Source: Bacteroidia bacterium (GTDB taxonomy: Bacteria; Bacteroidota; Bacteroidia; Bacteroidales; UBA932). Taken from it: a DNA stretch of 42,449 nt. Location of the stretch: positions 1 through 42,449 of the forward strand of contig JAUMVX010000020.1 in assembly GCA_030529945.1 (NCBI GenBank), read 5' to 3'. The notes under the pieces were generated by a model. It had not been told where the DNA came from. It did no database searches and saw only the letters and a list, made by a program, of their open reading frames with translations. The translations under genes and the position numbers were made by a program. This document shows positions 1 through 8,767 of the stretch, piece by piece; positions within the stretch are counted from its first letter, which is position 1, and the number at the start of each line of letters is the position of its first letter.

Positions 1-170
1 TAGATGCCGCAGCGGATATTACTCTACCTGAAGGAGATTTCGATTCTGTGAATCGCTGCCGGTGCAAACACGAAGGGTGCTATGCCGGGAATGCTATCTC
101 TTTTAGAGCAGCTTGTGCAAAGTCGGATACTTTTTTAAATTGTGCTGAATATGCTGGAAATTGTCCGTAA
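1..170 (+). CDS. C-terminal part of a small cysteine-rich secreted peptide (NVEALA-like?)
   Basis: An open frame runs in from the left edge (codons in phase with base 3) and stops with TAA at 168-170, giving 55 visible residues. The tail has six cysteines, in the local patterns RCRCKHEGC, AAC, LNC and a final GNCP, enough for three disulfides in an oxidising compartment. The 5' end, including any signal or leader, lies outside the window. Small cysteine-rich peptides of the NVEALA type are encoded in Bacteroides just upstream of 6-bladed propeller lipoproteins of the BF3164 type, and such a lipoprotein follows two genes downstream. The NVEALA call therefore rests on size, cysteine content and context, because the diagnostic N-terminal motif is not visible. 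Coding status is fairly secure; the family is tentative. Confidence 0.6.
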   Translation, partial: DAAADITLPEGDFDSVNRCRCKHEGCYAGNAISFRAACAKSDTFLNCAEYAGNCP

Positions 171-213
171 TCTTTTTCACTGTAATCATATGTGATATTC
201 ATTGATTTATAGA

Positions 214-1479
214 ATGAGACGTTTTATTCTTTTAATTACCCTGTTCTTCTTGGGTTATGGCGTATCTGCTTCGGGTTTTGACAATGCGCAGGACACGCTG
301 CAAGCGTCTGTGGTCAGAGGGGAGCGTAGCGCACGGTCCGTCGTCAAGGAGGCCGCACGTGATTTCTCTAAGAACTATGCTGATTATTACGCCTCATTCT
401 TGATCATACGGACCATCAAGTGCTGTGGGAAATATAGAGAGGTGCAAGGCGCTGTGGGTGTCTTCGCCTCTCTGGATTTCAACCAGAAAACAAACATAAA
501 GCTCTACTGGGATGACCGCAATGCAATGGGAAGGCTGTACGTCTGTGACACTTTTGTCAGCGAAAGCCTTTTCGCTGACAAGAATGAGGTCAATCCGGTC
601 CTGAGTGTTGAATCGAAAGACCCGGGTAATGGGATGAATGCGCTCAAGGTTAATTATGCCAACAACTTCGATGTGTCTGCCTTGGATCGGAAAAGAGCCG
701 TTGAGATATTCTCTCCCCTGAACCCTAAAATGACAGGCAGTTACATCTACAAGAGTTCCGGCACCGCCAAACTTGGCGGCAGGAATGTCCGTGTCATCAA
801 TTTCACTTCGAATGCCAAAGAGCATTCCATCAAGGAGAGAATCCTCTGTTCAGGGCAGTTGTTCATTGACGGTGACGGGCGGGTTCAAAAGATTGTGGTG
901 AAAGATATGGATGACAGGTTCACAAGGTACGTCAGGAACTTCTCAAAGAAATTCCTTGTCACGCCGTACACCTACACAATCACCTATGGCGAGAAGAACG
1001 GAAAAATCTACACCGAGAGCATAAGACAGGAATTGTCCTGGAGAGTACCGGAGGACGGTGCCGCTGACCTTTACAGCGCTGAGGCAAACCCTTTTCGCAA
1101 CCCGTTCAAGAATTGTGTCGAGACGGACTTCACTATGAAGTTCTCGGAACCTGTGATGGTCAAGCCCGGGGAGGAGTACGGCGAGGCAACTCCGGCGTAC
1201 AGTATCTTGTGCTACAATGATTCACGTGATTTCAACTTTTGGCAGCGGATACTCTCAAAGGAGATTGATCTGGTTCAGTTAATGAAGGACACGGGAACAA
1301 CGTGGGACATCCTTTGCGGACAGACTCAGACGCGGCAGGAGAGAGACCTCCTCGTCCGCTGTGGAAACGATGATACCAAGGTGTTAAAGGAGAAGAAGAG
1401 GTCGGACGAGAAAACCTCCAGGGCGAGGGAAACATATCAGTTATTATTCAAAAAAGACTACACGGATGGTTTCAAATAG
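214..1479 (+). CDS. Secreted protein of unknown function, second gene of the peptide/propeller locus
   Basis: 421 residues from ATG 214; an in-frame TTG at 202 is a less likely start. The N-terminus MRRFILLITLFFLGYGVSAS is a clear Sec signal peptide with no lipobox, so the product should be periplasmic or exported. The body is rich in beta-strand-like segments. A stretch near residues 185-260 (GGRNVRVINF, then GQLFIDGDGRVQKIVVKD) recalls the strand-turn pattern of LolA/LppX-like lipid-binding folds, but I do not recognise a named family. The last ~60 residues are highly charged with many Arg, Lys and Glu. The stop overlaps the start of the next gene by 14 bp, so the two are probably translationally coupled. 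Function unknown. Confidence 0.75.
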   Translation: MRRFILLITLFFLGYGVSASGFDNAQDTLQASVVRGERSARSVVKEAARDFSKNYADYYASFLIIRTIKCCGKYREVQGAVGVFASLDFNQKTNIKLYWDDRNAMGRLYVCDTFVSESLFADKNEVNPVLSVESKDPGNGMNALKVNYANNFDVSALDRKRAVEIFSPLNPKMTGSYIYKSSGTAKLGGRNVRVINFTSNAKEHSIKERILCSGQLFIDGDGRVQKIVVKDMDDRFTRYVRNFSKKFLVTPYTYTITYGEKNGKIYTESIRQELSWRVPEDGAADLYSAEANPFRNPFKNCVETDFTMKFSEPVMVKPGEEYGEATPAYSILCYNDSRDFNFWQRILSKEIDLVQLMKDTGTTWDILCGQTQTRQERDLLVRCGNDDTKVLKEKKRSDEKTSRARETYQLLFKKDYTDGFK

Positions 1480-2674
1480 TAACCGAGGCCTTGTTCTTTG
1501 CGAAAAGACCTTAATTATCATTGCGCTATCGATGCTGCTCGGACTTATGTACGCTTGCGCGGGAAGTGACGGTCCATACGATGACATCAAGCATTATGGG
1601 AAAGAAAACATCATTTGCACCTCCTTGGTTTGTGACACCTTGAGGCTGGATGCCCAATATACATCCCTCTCCGGACAGTGGCATATGAAAGACGACATCA
1701 TATGTTTCGTTGATGAGTATGCCGTCGGGGTCAAGGAATATGACCTCAGCGGTCACTTCATAGGGGAACATATCCGCCAAGGGAAAGGCCCTGACGAAGT
1801 TCTGGCCGCCTCTTTCATCTCAACCTTTGACAAGTCCACGGGAGATTTTATTATGCAAGACTCGAATTGTTTTATGCATAGGTTCTCGAAAGACTATAAA
1901 AAACAGTTTTCATTGAACCAGGCCTGGTTCACCGCGCTGAGTCCGAATTATGGAGACCTTGGAAACAAAGCTTGGTATGACCTTTACAATCATCCCGATC
2001 CGGAGGTTCCGGAAATGTACGAGTATAATTTCGAGTGCAATAGAATGCAGGCAATCGACTCCGTTGTCATAATACCTGCCATCACCGAGCATATAAGCTA
2101 CAATGGTTACGGGAATCGGCACAGCAAAGGATTCTGGACAGACTCCTACATATTCATCCGTTTCCGCCCTGAGGCGGTTGAGTCCACTAAGGTGATATTC
2201 GGCCATTATCCGCCTGTCTATCACAAGAGGAACATCCCTGTGTTCTCGAAATATGACTTCTATGCTGAGAAGGATGGACTTGCCGTCACTTTCGCCGCCG
2301 ACCCGAGAATATTTCTGATGGACTATGACGGCAATGTCACCGGCTCGTTCGGTTTTTCTGAAGAGAGAATCTCAGGAAAATTCCCCGAAACCGCATCATT
2401 CGAGGAGTACGAATTCAAGTACAAGAAGTTGAGGAAAGAACACGGTTATTATGACCGGCTTGTCAAGTGTGGTGACTACATTTTCCGGACCTGCAGGCTG
2501 GACAAGGCGGCAGGGACGATTCTTCAGATTTATGATGGCGACTATAACCTTGTCGGCCGAGTTCCTGTCAGTGACGGCTTTGAAGTGATCGGTGAATATG
2601 ACAGCACCTATTACGCTTACGACAGCCTTGATCTGGACTCGGATCAGTTTATCTTTTTAAGTTTCAGAATATAA
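1466..2674 (+). CDS. 6-bladed beta-propeller lipoprotein (BF3164/TolB-like)
   Basis: 402 residues starting at ATG 1466, inside the end of the preceding gene. A hydrophobic segment (residues ~15-30) ends at LMYAC, giving a plausible lipobox with Cys31. The mature part begins with a short acidic segment (SDG) of the kind that favours surface export in this phylum. The motif IRQGKGPDE at 103-111 is the hallmark turn of the Bacteroidota 6-bladed propeller lipoproteins, and repeated strand motifs (YDLSGHFIG, MDYDGNVTGSF, IYDGDYNLVG) fit propeller blades. Such proteins are often encoded with small cysteine-rich peptides and DUF1573 proteins, as here. The ligand or partner is unknown; binding or presenting the upstream peptide is speculation. 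Confidence 0.85.
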   Translation: MVSNSNRGLVLCEKTLIIIALSMLLGLMYACAGSDGPYDDIKHYGKENIICTSLVCDTLRLDAQYTSLSGQWHMKDDIICFVDEYAVGVKEYDLSGHFIGEHIRQGKGPDEVLAASFISTFDKSTGDFIMQDSNCFMHRFSKDYKKQFSLNQAWFTALSPNYGDLGNKAWYDLYNHPDPEVPEMYEYNFECNRMQAIDSVVIIPAITEHISYNGYGNRHSKGFWTDSYIFIRFRPEAVESTKVIFGHYPPVYHKRNIPVFSKYDFYAEKDGLAVTFAADPRIFLMDYDGNVTGSFGFSEERISGKFPETASFEEYEFKYKKLRKEHGYYDRLVKCGDYIFRTCRLDKAAGTILQIYDGDYNLVGRVPVSDGFEVIGEYDSTYYAYDSLDLDSDQFIFLSFRI

Positions 2675-2681
2675 GTATATT

Positions 2682-3110
2682 ATGCGGCATCATTCATTGG
2701 CTCTTGATATAAGAAGAGTGGTACAATTGTTAATGTTTCTGCTCTTAATGAGCAATTATTGTTTTGGACAGGAAAGAGATCCAACATCCCGATATAATCC
2801 TGAACTAAGGTTCTTGGAAAAAAGACTTATCGATTATGGGCATATAAAAGCGAAAGATCAAATTACAATAAATGTACAGTTTGAAAATCCCGGGTTAGCT
2901 CCATTATGTATATTAGGTGTAACAACGACTTGCAATTGTACAAAAGCTCAGACTGATAAGAAAGTATACGAGCATAACGAAAAGGGCATAGTTCAGATTC
3001 AAATCGATGCCGAAGGGAAATATGGCCCGCAGACAGCTGTAATCAGAATACTCACAAATGCAGATCGACCGCAAAGCATAGTCCGGATAGACTATTATGT
3101 TGATAATTGA
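2682..3110 (+). CDS. DUF1573 periplasmic/surface protein
   Basis: 142 residues. An N-terminal signal (MFLLLMSNYCFGQ, cleavage after ~residue 29) is followed by one Ig-like DUF1573 domain. Its typical signatures are the opening FLEKRLIDYGHIKAKD, the central FENPGLAPLCILGVTTTCNCT (where many members have SCGCT) and a closing strand in IRILTNADRPQ. The start is 7 bp after the propeller gene, so it is probably in the same operon. Its sequence is visibly richer in A and T, especially at third codon positions, than the efflux genes that follow, which suggests a separate origin for this locus. DUF1573 has no established biochemical role. Confidence 0.88.
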   Translation: MRHHSLALDIRRVVQLLMFLLLMSNYCFGQERDPTSRYNPELRFLEKRLIDYGHIKAKDQITINVQFENPGLAPLCILGVTTTCNCTKAQTDKKVYEHNEKGIVQIQIDAEGKYGPQTAVIRILTNADRPQSIVRIDYYVDN

Positions 3111-3171
3111 ATCAGAATAGGTTGACTGGAACTGGTAGTATATTCTGCTGGGACTTTTTCTTGCTGGCTAT

Positions 3172-4662
3172 ATGAGTGCAATACCGAGAATTATGCGACG
3201 AGTACTGACTGTTCTTTCTTTTTTAGCGGCTTCCGTCTCCGGATGGGCCCAGCAGATGACGATGTCCGAAGTCATCTCCACGGCTCGCCGGCAGTCTGTA
3301 GCGGCCCTCCAGACACGGCAGGAATTCATCTCCGTTTATTGGGCCTGGCGCTCCTATCAGGCCAGCCGCTTGCCTTCGCTGTTTTTTTACGGAGGTCTGA
3401 TGAATTATAACCGTTCTCTGGTACTGCTTCAGAACTATGACGACGGAACGCTCCGCTATGCCAGTACAAACAACCTTCAGAACAGTTTGGGCCTGCGCAT
3501 CAGACAGCATATACCTCTCACCGGAGGTACGCTGACAGCTTATTCCGACCTGTCCAGAATCGACCAGTTCGGAATGGAAAAGTCGCTTACCTGGTACTCC
3601 CAGCCGATAACCATATCCTACACGCAGCCCCTTTTCGCCTACAATGAGTTCAAATGGGAAAAACTCATAGAACCCAAGGAGTATGAGAAAGGACGCAGGG
3701 CGTATATCGAATCGATGGAGCAGATAACCATAGATGCGGTGGAAGCCTACAGTAACCTGCTGCTTGCGAGGACTGACCACGAAATAGCCAAGACGAATTA
3801 CGGGAACAGCGTTAAGATGCACGATGTCGCCAGAGAAAGGCTGTCACTGGGGAGTGTCACACGCGATGAGTATCTTCAGCTGGAACTCAGAATGCTGAAT
3901 GACAGCATTGCCATAAATGAAAGTCTGGTCGCGCTCCGCGATGCCCGGATGAACCTGAATTCCCTGCTCGGCTATGATGAGTCGGTGGAGATAGACCCGG
4001 TACTTCCCGAGAATCTTCCGGATGTGGTTATGGATTATGAAATGGTCCTCGACCGCTCGCTGCAGAATTCCACTTTCAGTCTGGGGAATGAGATAGATAT
4101 CCTCAATGCCCGGTCGGCCGTGGAAAAGGCCAAGGCTGACAGAGGAATATCTATGTCCCTGAATGCCCGTTTCGGACTTTCCGACACTGCACCGGAACTG
4201 CCGGGAGCCTATAAGAATCCGCTGGACCAGGAGGTCGCGGGACTGTCCTTCAGCATCCCCATATTCGACTGGGGACTTGGCAGGGGAAAAGTTCAGAAAG
4301 CCAAGGCTGCGGAAGCTGTAGTCCGCGCCCAGGTCGAGCAGTCTGAAAATGACTACCGCAGAAGTGTCTTCACCGCTGTGGGACAGTTCAACAACCAGCG
4401 TCGTCAGTGCGAAGTCTCACGCCGTGCCAGAAATATTGCAGCCGAACGCGACAGTCTTATGATGGACAAGTTCCGCAGCGGCGGCGCTACGGTCACAGAC
4501 CTCAACACTGCCCGGTCTGAGAGTGATGCCGCGCTGCAGAAATACATCACTGATATCAGCAACTACTGGCTATACTATCATAGACTCAGACAATATTCCC
4601 TCTATGATTTCATAAACGGAGCCGATATCGATGTGGACCCCGAGGAAATGATGGAAGAATGA
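3172..4662 (+). CDS. TolC-family outer-membrane efflux channel
   Basis: 496 residues. A signal peptide ends at SVSGWAQQ; translation may begin at ATG 3172 or at MRRVLTVL (3193). The body has the two-fold helical-hairpin/strand organisation of outer membrane efflux proteins. Long amphipathic segments (AYSNLLLARTDHEIAKTNYG, DEYLQLELRMLND, and FNNQRRQCEVSRRARNIAA in the second half) form the periplasmic tunnel, and strand signatures such as QPLFAYNEFKW and FSIPIFDWGLGRGKVQKAKA mark the barrel. The gene opens a four-gene operon with an adaptor and two RND pumps. The next gene overlaps by the 4-bp ATGA at 4659-4662. It is the exit duct of this exporter; the cargo cannot be told from sequence. Confidence 0.93.
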   Translation: MSAIPRIMRRVLTVLSFLAASVSGWAQQMTMSEVISTARRQSVAALQTRQEFISVYWAWRSYQASRLPSLFFYGGLMNYNRSLVLLQNYDDGTLRYASTNNLQNSLGLRIRQHIPLTGGTLTAYSDLSRIDQFGMEKSLTWYSQPITISYTQPLFAYNEFKWEKLIEPKEYEKGRRAYIESMEQITIDAVEAYSNLLLARTDHEIAKTNYGNSVKMHDVARERLSLGSVTRDEYLQLELRMLNDSIAINESLVALRDARMNLNSLLGYDESVEIDPVLPENLPDVVMDYEMVLDRSLQNSTFSLGNEIDILNARSAVEKAKADRGISMSLNARFGLSDTAPELPGAYKNPLDQEVAGLSFSIPIFDWGLGRGKVQKAKAAEAVVRAQVEQSENDYRRSVFTAVGQFNNQRRQCEVSRRARNIAAERDSLMMDKFRSGGATVTDLNTARSESDAALQKYITDISNYWLYYHRLRQYSLYDFINGADIDVDPEEMMEE

Positions 4663-5756
4663 AAAAGCAGAATATGAACAGAACCGGATACATCACAGCC
4701 GCTATTCTTACTGCGGCCCTTTGCCTTGCCGCCTGTAAAGGAGGTGGGGGCAAGGCATTGAAAGAAGGTAAATTGGAGTATTCGCCGGAAGTGAATGCCG
4801 TCGAGGCCGTGACTCTGAAGAAGACAGATTTTCCGCGTCAGCTTCTGTCGAACGGCAAGCTGTCCGCGAGTTCACGAGCAGTCCTGAAGTTCGGGACTGC
4901 CGGAACCATAAAGGAAATACACGCAGTGAACGGCCAGAGGGTGAATGCCGGTCAGGTGATTGCGCGTCTCGACCGTCCGGACTTGAAGCTGGCGCTCGAA
5001 TCGGCACGCATCTCTCTGGAAAAAGCCCGTCTGGATCTCTACGATGTACTTGCCGGTCAGGGTTATGCGGCCCGCGACACAGCCTCTGTTCCGGCAGAAG
5101 TTCTCGAAATGGCCAAGATGCGTTCGGGTTATGTGGCCGCCGCGAATTCTCTGGTGCGAGCCGAGTACGACTTTTCGCTTACCGTGCTCAAGGCCCCGTT
5201 CAGCGGCAGAGTGGCCGACCTGAATGTGAAGCTCTATGACCAGGCTCCCGCAGAGGAGTTCTGCACCATTCTGGACGACAGTACCTTCGATGTGGACTTC
5301 ACCGTTATGGAATCCGAGTATCCGCTCATAGAGCGCGGCCTTGCAGTCAAGGTCTCTCCCTTCGCCGATGCCGCCCGGACCTTCACCGGCAGGATTACGA
5401 GCATAAATCCTACTGTCGATAAGGACGGCCAGATAGCCGTGAAAGCCGCCGTGAAAGGCTCAGAGGCCCTTGTGGACGGAATGAACGTGAAGGTCACCGT
5501 GGAAAAGACGGTTCCCCTCCAGCTCGTGGTGCCCCGCAGCGCGGTGGTCGTGAGAGACGGTCTGGATGTGCTCTTCACATTTCAGCCGGACGGAACCGCC
5601 CGCTGGGTATATGTGAAGATTCTCGCTTCGAACCGTGATTCCTTCGTGGTGGAGGGGAACAGCGACCGGGGCGCCCATCTCGCCGAGGGCGAAAAGGTCA
5701 TCATCTCTTCGAATCTGAATCTTGCCGACGGTTCTCAGGTCCGCATAAAAGAATAG
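4659..5756 (+). CDS. RND efflux periplasmic adaptor (membrane fusion lipoprotein)
   Basis: 365 residues. The lipoprotein signal ends at CLAACKGGG (Cys26), so the adaptor is tethered by lipid. The order is that of HlyD/AcrA-type adaptors. It has a first half-lipoyl segment near GTAGTIKEIHAVNGQRVNAG and QVIARLD, then a short alpha-hairpin (LKLALESARISLEKARLDL ... NSLVRAEYDFS). The second half-lipoyl segment (LKAPFSGRVADLNVKL) is followed by a beta-barrel domain with INPTVDKDGQIAVKAAV and a membrane-proximal domain (VVPRSAVVVRDG). The short hairpin is typical of adaptors serving RND pumps of the heavy-metal or Bacteroidota multidrug type. Start and upstream stop overlap as ATGA; the first RND gene begins 6 bp after its stop. 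Confidence 0.93.
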   Translation: MKKQNMNRTGYITAAILTAALCLAACKGGGGKALKEGKLEYSPEVNAVEAVTLKKTDFPRQLLSNGKLSASSRAVLKFGTAGTIKEIHAVNGQRVNAGQVIARLDRPDLKLALESARISLEKARLDLYDVLAGQGYAARDTASVPAEVLEMAKMRSGYVAAANSLVRAEYDFSLTVLKAPFSGRVADLNVKLYDQAPAEEFCTILDDSTFDVDFTVMESEYPLIERGLAVKVSPFADAARTFTGRITSINPTVDKDGQIAVKAAVKGSEALVDGMNVKVTVEKTVPLQLVVPRSAVVVRDGLDVLFTFQPDGTARWVYVKILASNRDSFVVEGNSDRGAHLAEGEKVIISSNLNLADGSQVRIKE

Positions 5757-5762
5757 AACCCT

Positions 5763-8700
5763 ATGCTGAGGAAACTGCTTGACAGACCGGTTATGGTCAC
5801 GATGGCTATGCTTGTAGTCATCGTGCTCGGCATCGTGAGCATACGCCTGCTGCCGGTCTCCCTCATCCCGGATGTCAACATCCCGTACGTGACGGTGCAG
5901 GTTTCCGCTCCGGATATGTCCGCCCGCGAACTTGACGAGAGCGTCCTCAAGCCTTTGCGTCAGCAGCTTATCCAGATCAATTCGCTCGCCGATATGGTCT
6001 GCTCCTCGAAGGACGGGTCGGGAGTGATAAAGCTGACATTCGACCACGGCGCAGATGCCGATTACCTCTTCATCGAAGTGAATGAGAAAATCGACCGCAC
6101 GATTCCGCTGCTTCCCGACATCGACCGGCCGCGTGTTCTTAAAGCCAGCGCCACCGACATCCCGGCATTCTACATCAACGTCACTTCACGCAGTCCCCAG
6201 ACAGATTTTTCCAGTCTCAGCAGCTTCGTCCAGGATGTCATCAGCAAGCGTTTCGAGCAGCTCCCGGAGGTCGCAATGGTCGATCTGAGCGGCTATGTGA
6301 CCGACGAAATCCTCATAATCCCCGACGCGGGCAAACTCGCCCAGCTCGACCTTTCCCAGAGCGATTTCGAGAGCCTCGTCACCTCGGCCAATGTAAGGCT
6401 GGGATCCCTGTCCATCCGGGACGGCCAGTACCGCTACAATGTGAAGTTCCTCTCCGATGTCAGCGGCAAGGAGGATGTGGAGAACATCCGTTTCCGCAAG
6501 GGAGACAGAGTTTTCCGGCTCAAGGACATCGCCTCTGTCCTCCGGCAGAGCGCAGCCCGTCAGGGCCTCGTTCGTTCCGACGGAAAAGATGCCGTCTGTA
6601 TGGCCGTCATCAAGCAGAGCGGCGCCAGAATGGCGGCCTTGAAGTCCTCCGTGGGGCAGCTTGTGGAGCAGTTTGAAATCGACTATCCTCAGATGGACTT
6701 CGCGATCACCCGCGACCAGACCGAGCTGCTGTCATATTCGATAAATAATCTGATACAGAATATCGTACTCGGCATAGTCCTGGCCTGCATCATCATCTTC
6801 CTCTTTATGATGGACTTCAAGTCACCGGCTCTGGTGACGCTGACTATGCCCGTGGCCCTCATCTTCTCGATGGCGGTCTTTTATGCGGCGGGACTCACTC
6901 TGAACATAATCTCTCTGGCCGGACTTCTGCTTGGCGTAGGTATGATGGCGGACAACACCATTATCCTCATCGACAATATCACTGCCCGCCGGCAGCGTGG
7001 AGAGGACATCCGCAAGGCGGTTCTGCGCGGAACGTCGGAGGTTACCGGACCGATGCTGAGCTCCGTGCTCACGACCTGCGCGGTGTTCATTCCGCTTGTA
7101 TTCCTGAGCGGAATGGCCGGCTCCCTCTTTTATGACGAGGCGATGTCAGTCACCATAGTCCTCCTGACATCCTATCTGGTGACCATCACCGTCATACCGG
7201 TGTATTACTATCGCTGGAACAGAAAACAGGATGCTTTCATCCCGGCCCCCTTCCTTCAGAAAATCTCCGTGCACGAGCCTCTTCTTCGGGCCGAAGAGCG
7301 TGGTGTGAACTGGTTCATATCCCACAGCTGGGCAGCGTGGGGTCTGCTGGCCGTCTCTGTAGCCGGAACCTCAATATGTCTGGCCCTTATGCCTAAAACC
7401 CGGCTTCCGGAGATTACCTACCACGAGACCATAATGAATATCGACTGGAACGAGCAGATATCACTGGAGGAGAATACCGCCCGGGTGGCCGGACTGGAAA
7501 AGGCGGTGGAGGGCAGTACCGTTCAGCTGACATCGATGGCCGGAATCCAGCAGTTCATACTCGGCCACAGCGGAGACCTCGGGCCGACTGAAGTCTCGGT
7601 ATATATGGACTGCTCCGATGCGGAGTCTCTGGACAAGGCCAAGGCCGCAGCCTCGGACTATATGGCCGGATTCCCGGCTGCCGACTGGTCCTTCGGGGTG
7701 GCCGGCAATGTTTTCGATATGGTATTCGGCGGGGATGAACCGGAACTTTTGGCGCGGCTTCGTCCGGTATCCTCTCCCGAGCTGGAAACAGGAAAAGTGA
7801 ATGCCGCCCTCTCCGATATCCGGGCGGCCCTGCCCGGCGTGAGGATAGCAGACCTGTCTGAAAAGACGGATCTGCTGTTCATTGCGGATCCTGACCTTAT
7901 GTCGCTCTATGATGTTTCCTATTCGAGTCTGGTTTCCGTTCTGAAGAATGCGATGCATTCCAACCGCCTTTTCACCATAGTTCAGGGCAGCAGAACTCTT
8001 CCCGTAGTGACAGGAAGCGACCGGAAGACGCTATGGGAAACTCTCCAAAGCACATACATAAATAAGGTTCCCGTATCTGCAATGATGAGGCAGACCTATG
8101 TCCGGGACTTCAAGAGCATAGTGTCCGGAGTGGAGGGGAACTACTATCCTCTGGTATTGGACGTCGCGCAGAGCGACGTCCCGGAAACTGTGGACGCCGT
8201 ACGCACGGCGCTGCGCGGGCGCGGCGACTTCGAAGCGTCGTTCAGCGGCACGTGGTTCTCTTCGCGCGAACTCGCGGGAGAGATGGCCGTGGTTTTCCTG
8301 ATAGCGGCAGTGCTTCTGTATCTGATACTTGCGTCGCAGTTCGAGTCTCTGCTGCAGCCGTTTCTGATTATGGCTGAAATCGTGGTGGACATTTTCGCGA
8401 GTCTGGCGCTGCTCTGGATTACGGGAGTTTCGATTAATCTGATGTCGCTCATCGGTCTGGTGGTGGTCAGCGGCATAGTCATAAACGACTCCATTCTCAA
8501 GGTGGATACGATAAACCGCCTGCGCCGCGAAGGTATGGAGCTTCGGGAGGCGGTGGTGGAAGCTTCCGGGCGCAGGATGAAAGCGATCATAATGACTTCT
8601 CTGACTACCATACTGGCTGTAGTGCCTTTCCTCGGCAGAGGCAATATGGGCGATGACCTGCAGTATCCTATGTCGATAGTCATCATCGCCGGTATGGTGG

Positions 8701-8765
8701 TGGGCACTCTCGTAAGCCTTCTGGTTCTTCCGGCGCTGTACTGGTCCATCTACAGGAAGAAGTGA
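5763..8765 (+). CDS. RND efflux permease, first of two
   Basis: 1000 residues, the usual length for the AcrB/CusA superfamily. The cytoplasmic N-terminus MLRKLLDRPVMVTMAMLVVI leads into TM1. Two large periplasmic loops follow, with the conserved opening LPVSLIPDVNIPYVTVQVS and a TM2-6 block around 330-480. The TM4 proton-relay motif reads GMMADNTIILIDN with Asp397 and Asn398; AcrB has two Asp there, while many relatives keep only the first. In TM10 the motif GIVINDSIL has Asn where AcrB has its relay Lys. The final helices include LILASQFESLLQPFLI. It is inner-membrane and presumably proton driven. The second permease gene starts at the stop, suggesting equal co-expression and possibly a heteromeric pump. 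Confidence 0.93.
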   Translation: MLRKLLDRPVMVTMAMLVVIVLGIVSIRLLPVSLIPDVNIPYVTVQVSAPDMSARELDESVLKPLRQQLIQINSLADMVCSSKDGSGVIKLTFDHGADADYLFIEVNEKIDRTIPLLPDIDRPRVLKASATDIPAFYINVTSRSPQTDFSSLSSFVQDVISKRFEQLPEVAMVDLSGYVTDEILIIPDAGKLAQLDLSQSDFESLVTSANVRLGSLSIRDGQYRYNVKFLSDVSGKEDVENIRFRKGDRVFRLKDIASVLRQSAARQGLVRSDGKDAVCMAVIKQSGARMAALKSSVGQLVEQFEIDYPQMDFAITRDQTELLSYSINNLIQNIVLGIVLACIIIFLFMMDFKSPALVTLTMPVALIFSMAVFYAAGLTLNIISLAGLLLGVGMMADNTIILIDNITARRQRGEDIRKAVLRGTSEVTGPMLSSVLTTCAVFIPLVFLSGMAGSLFYDEAMSVTIVLLTSYLVTITVIPVYYYRWNRKQDAFIPAPFLQKISVHEPLLRAEERGVNWFISHSWAAWGLLAVSVAGTSICLALMPKTRLPEITYHETIMNIDWNEQISLEENTARVAGLEKAVEGSTVQLTSMAGIQQFILGHSGDLGPTEVSVYMDCSDAESLDKAKAAASDYMAGFPAADWSFGVAGNVFDMVFGGDEPELLARLRPVSSPELETGKVNAALSDIRAALPGVRIADLSEKTDLLFIADPDLMSLYDVSYSSLVSVLKNAMHSNRLFTIVQGSRTLPVVTGSDRKTLWETLQSTYINKVPVSAMMRQTYVRDFKSIVSGVEGNYYPLVLDVAQSDVPETVDAVRTALRGRGDFEASFSGTWFSSRELAGEMAVVFLIAAVLLYLILASQFESLLQPFLIMAEIVVDIFASLALLWITGVSINLMSLIGLVVVSGIVINDSILKVDTINRLRREGMELREAVVEASGRRMKAIIMTSLTTILAVVPFLGRGNMGDDLQYPMSIVIIAGMVVGTLVSLLVLPALYWSIYRKK

Positions 8766-8767
8766 GT

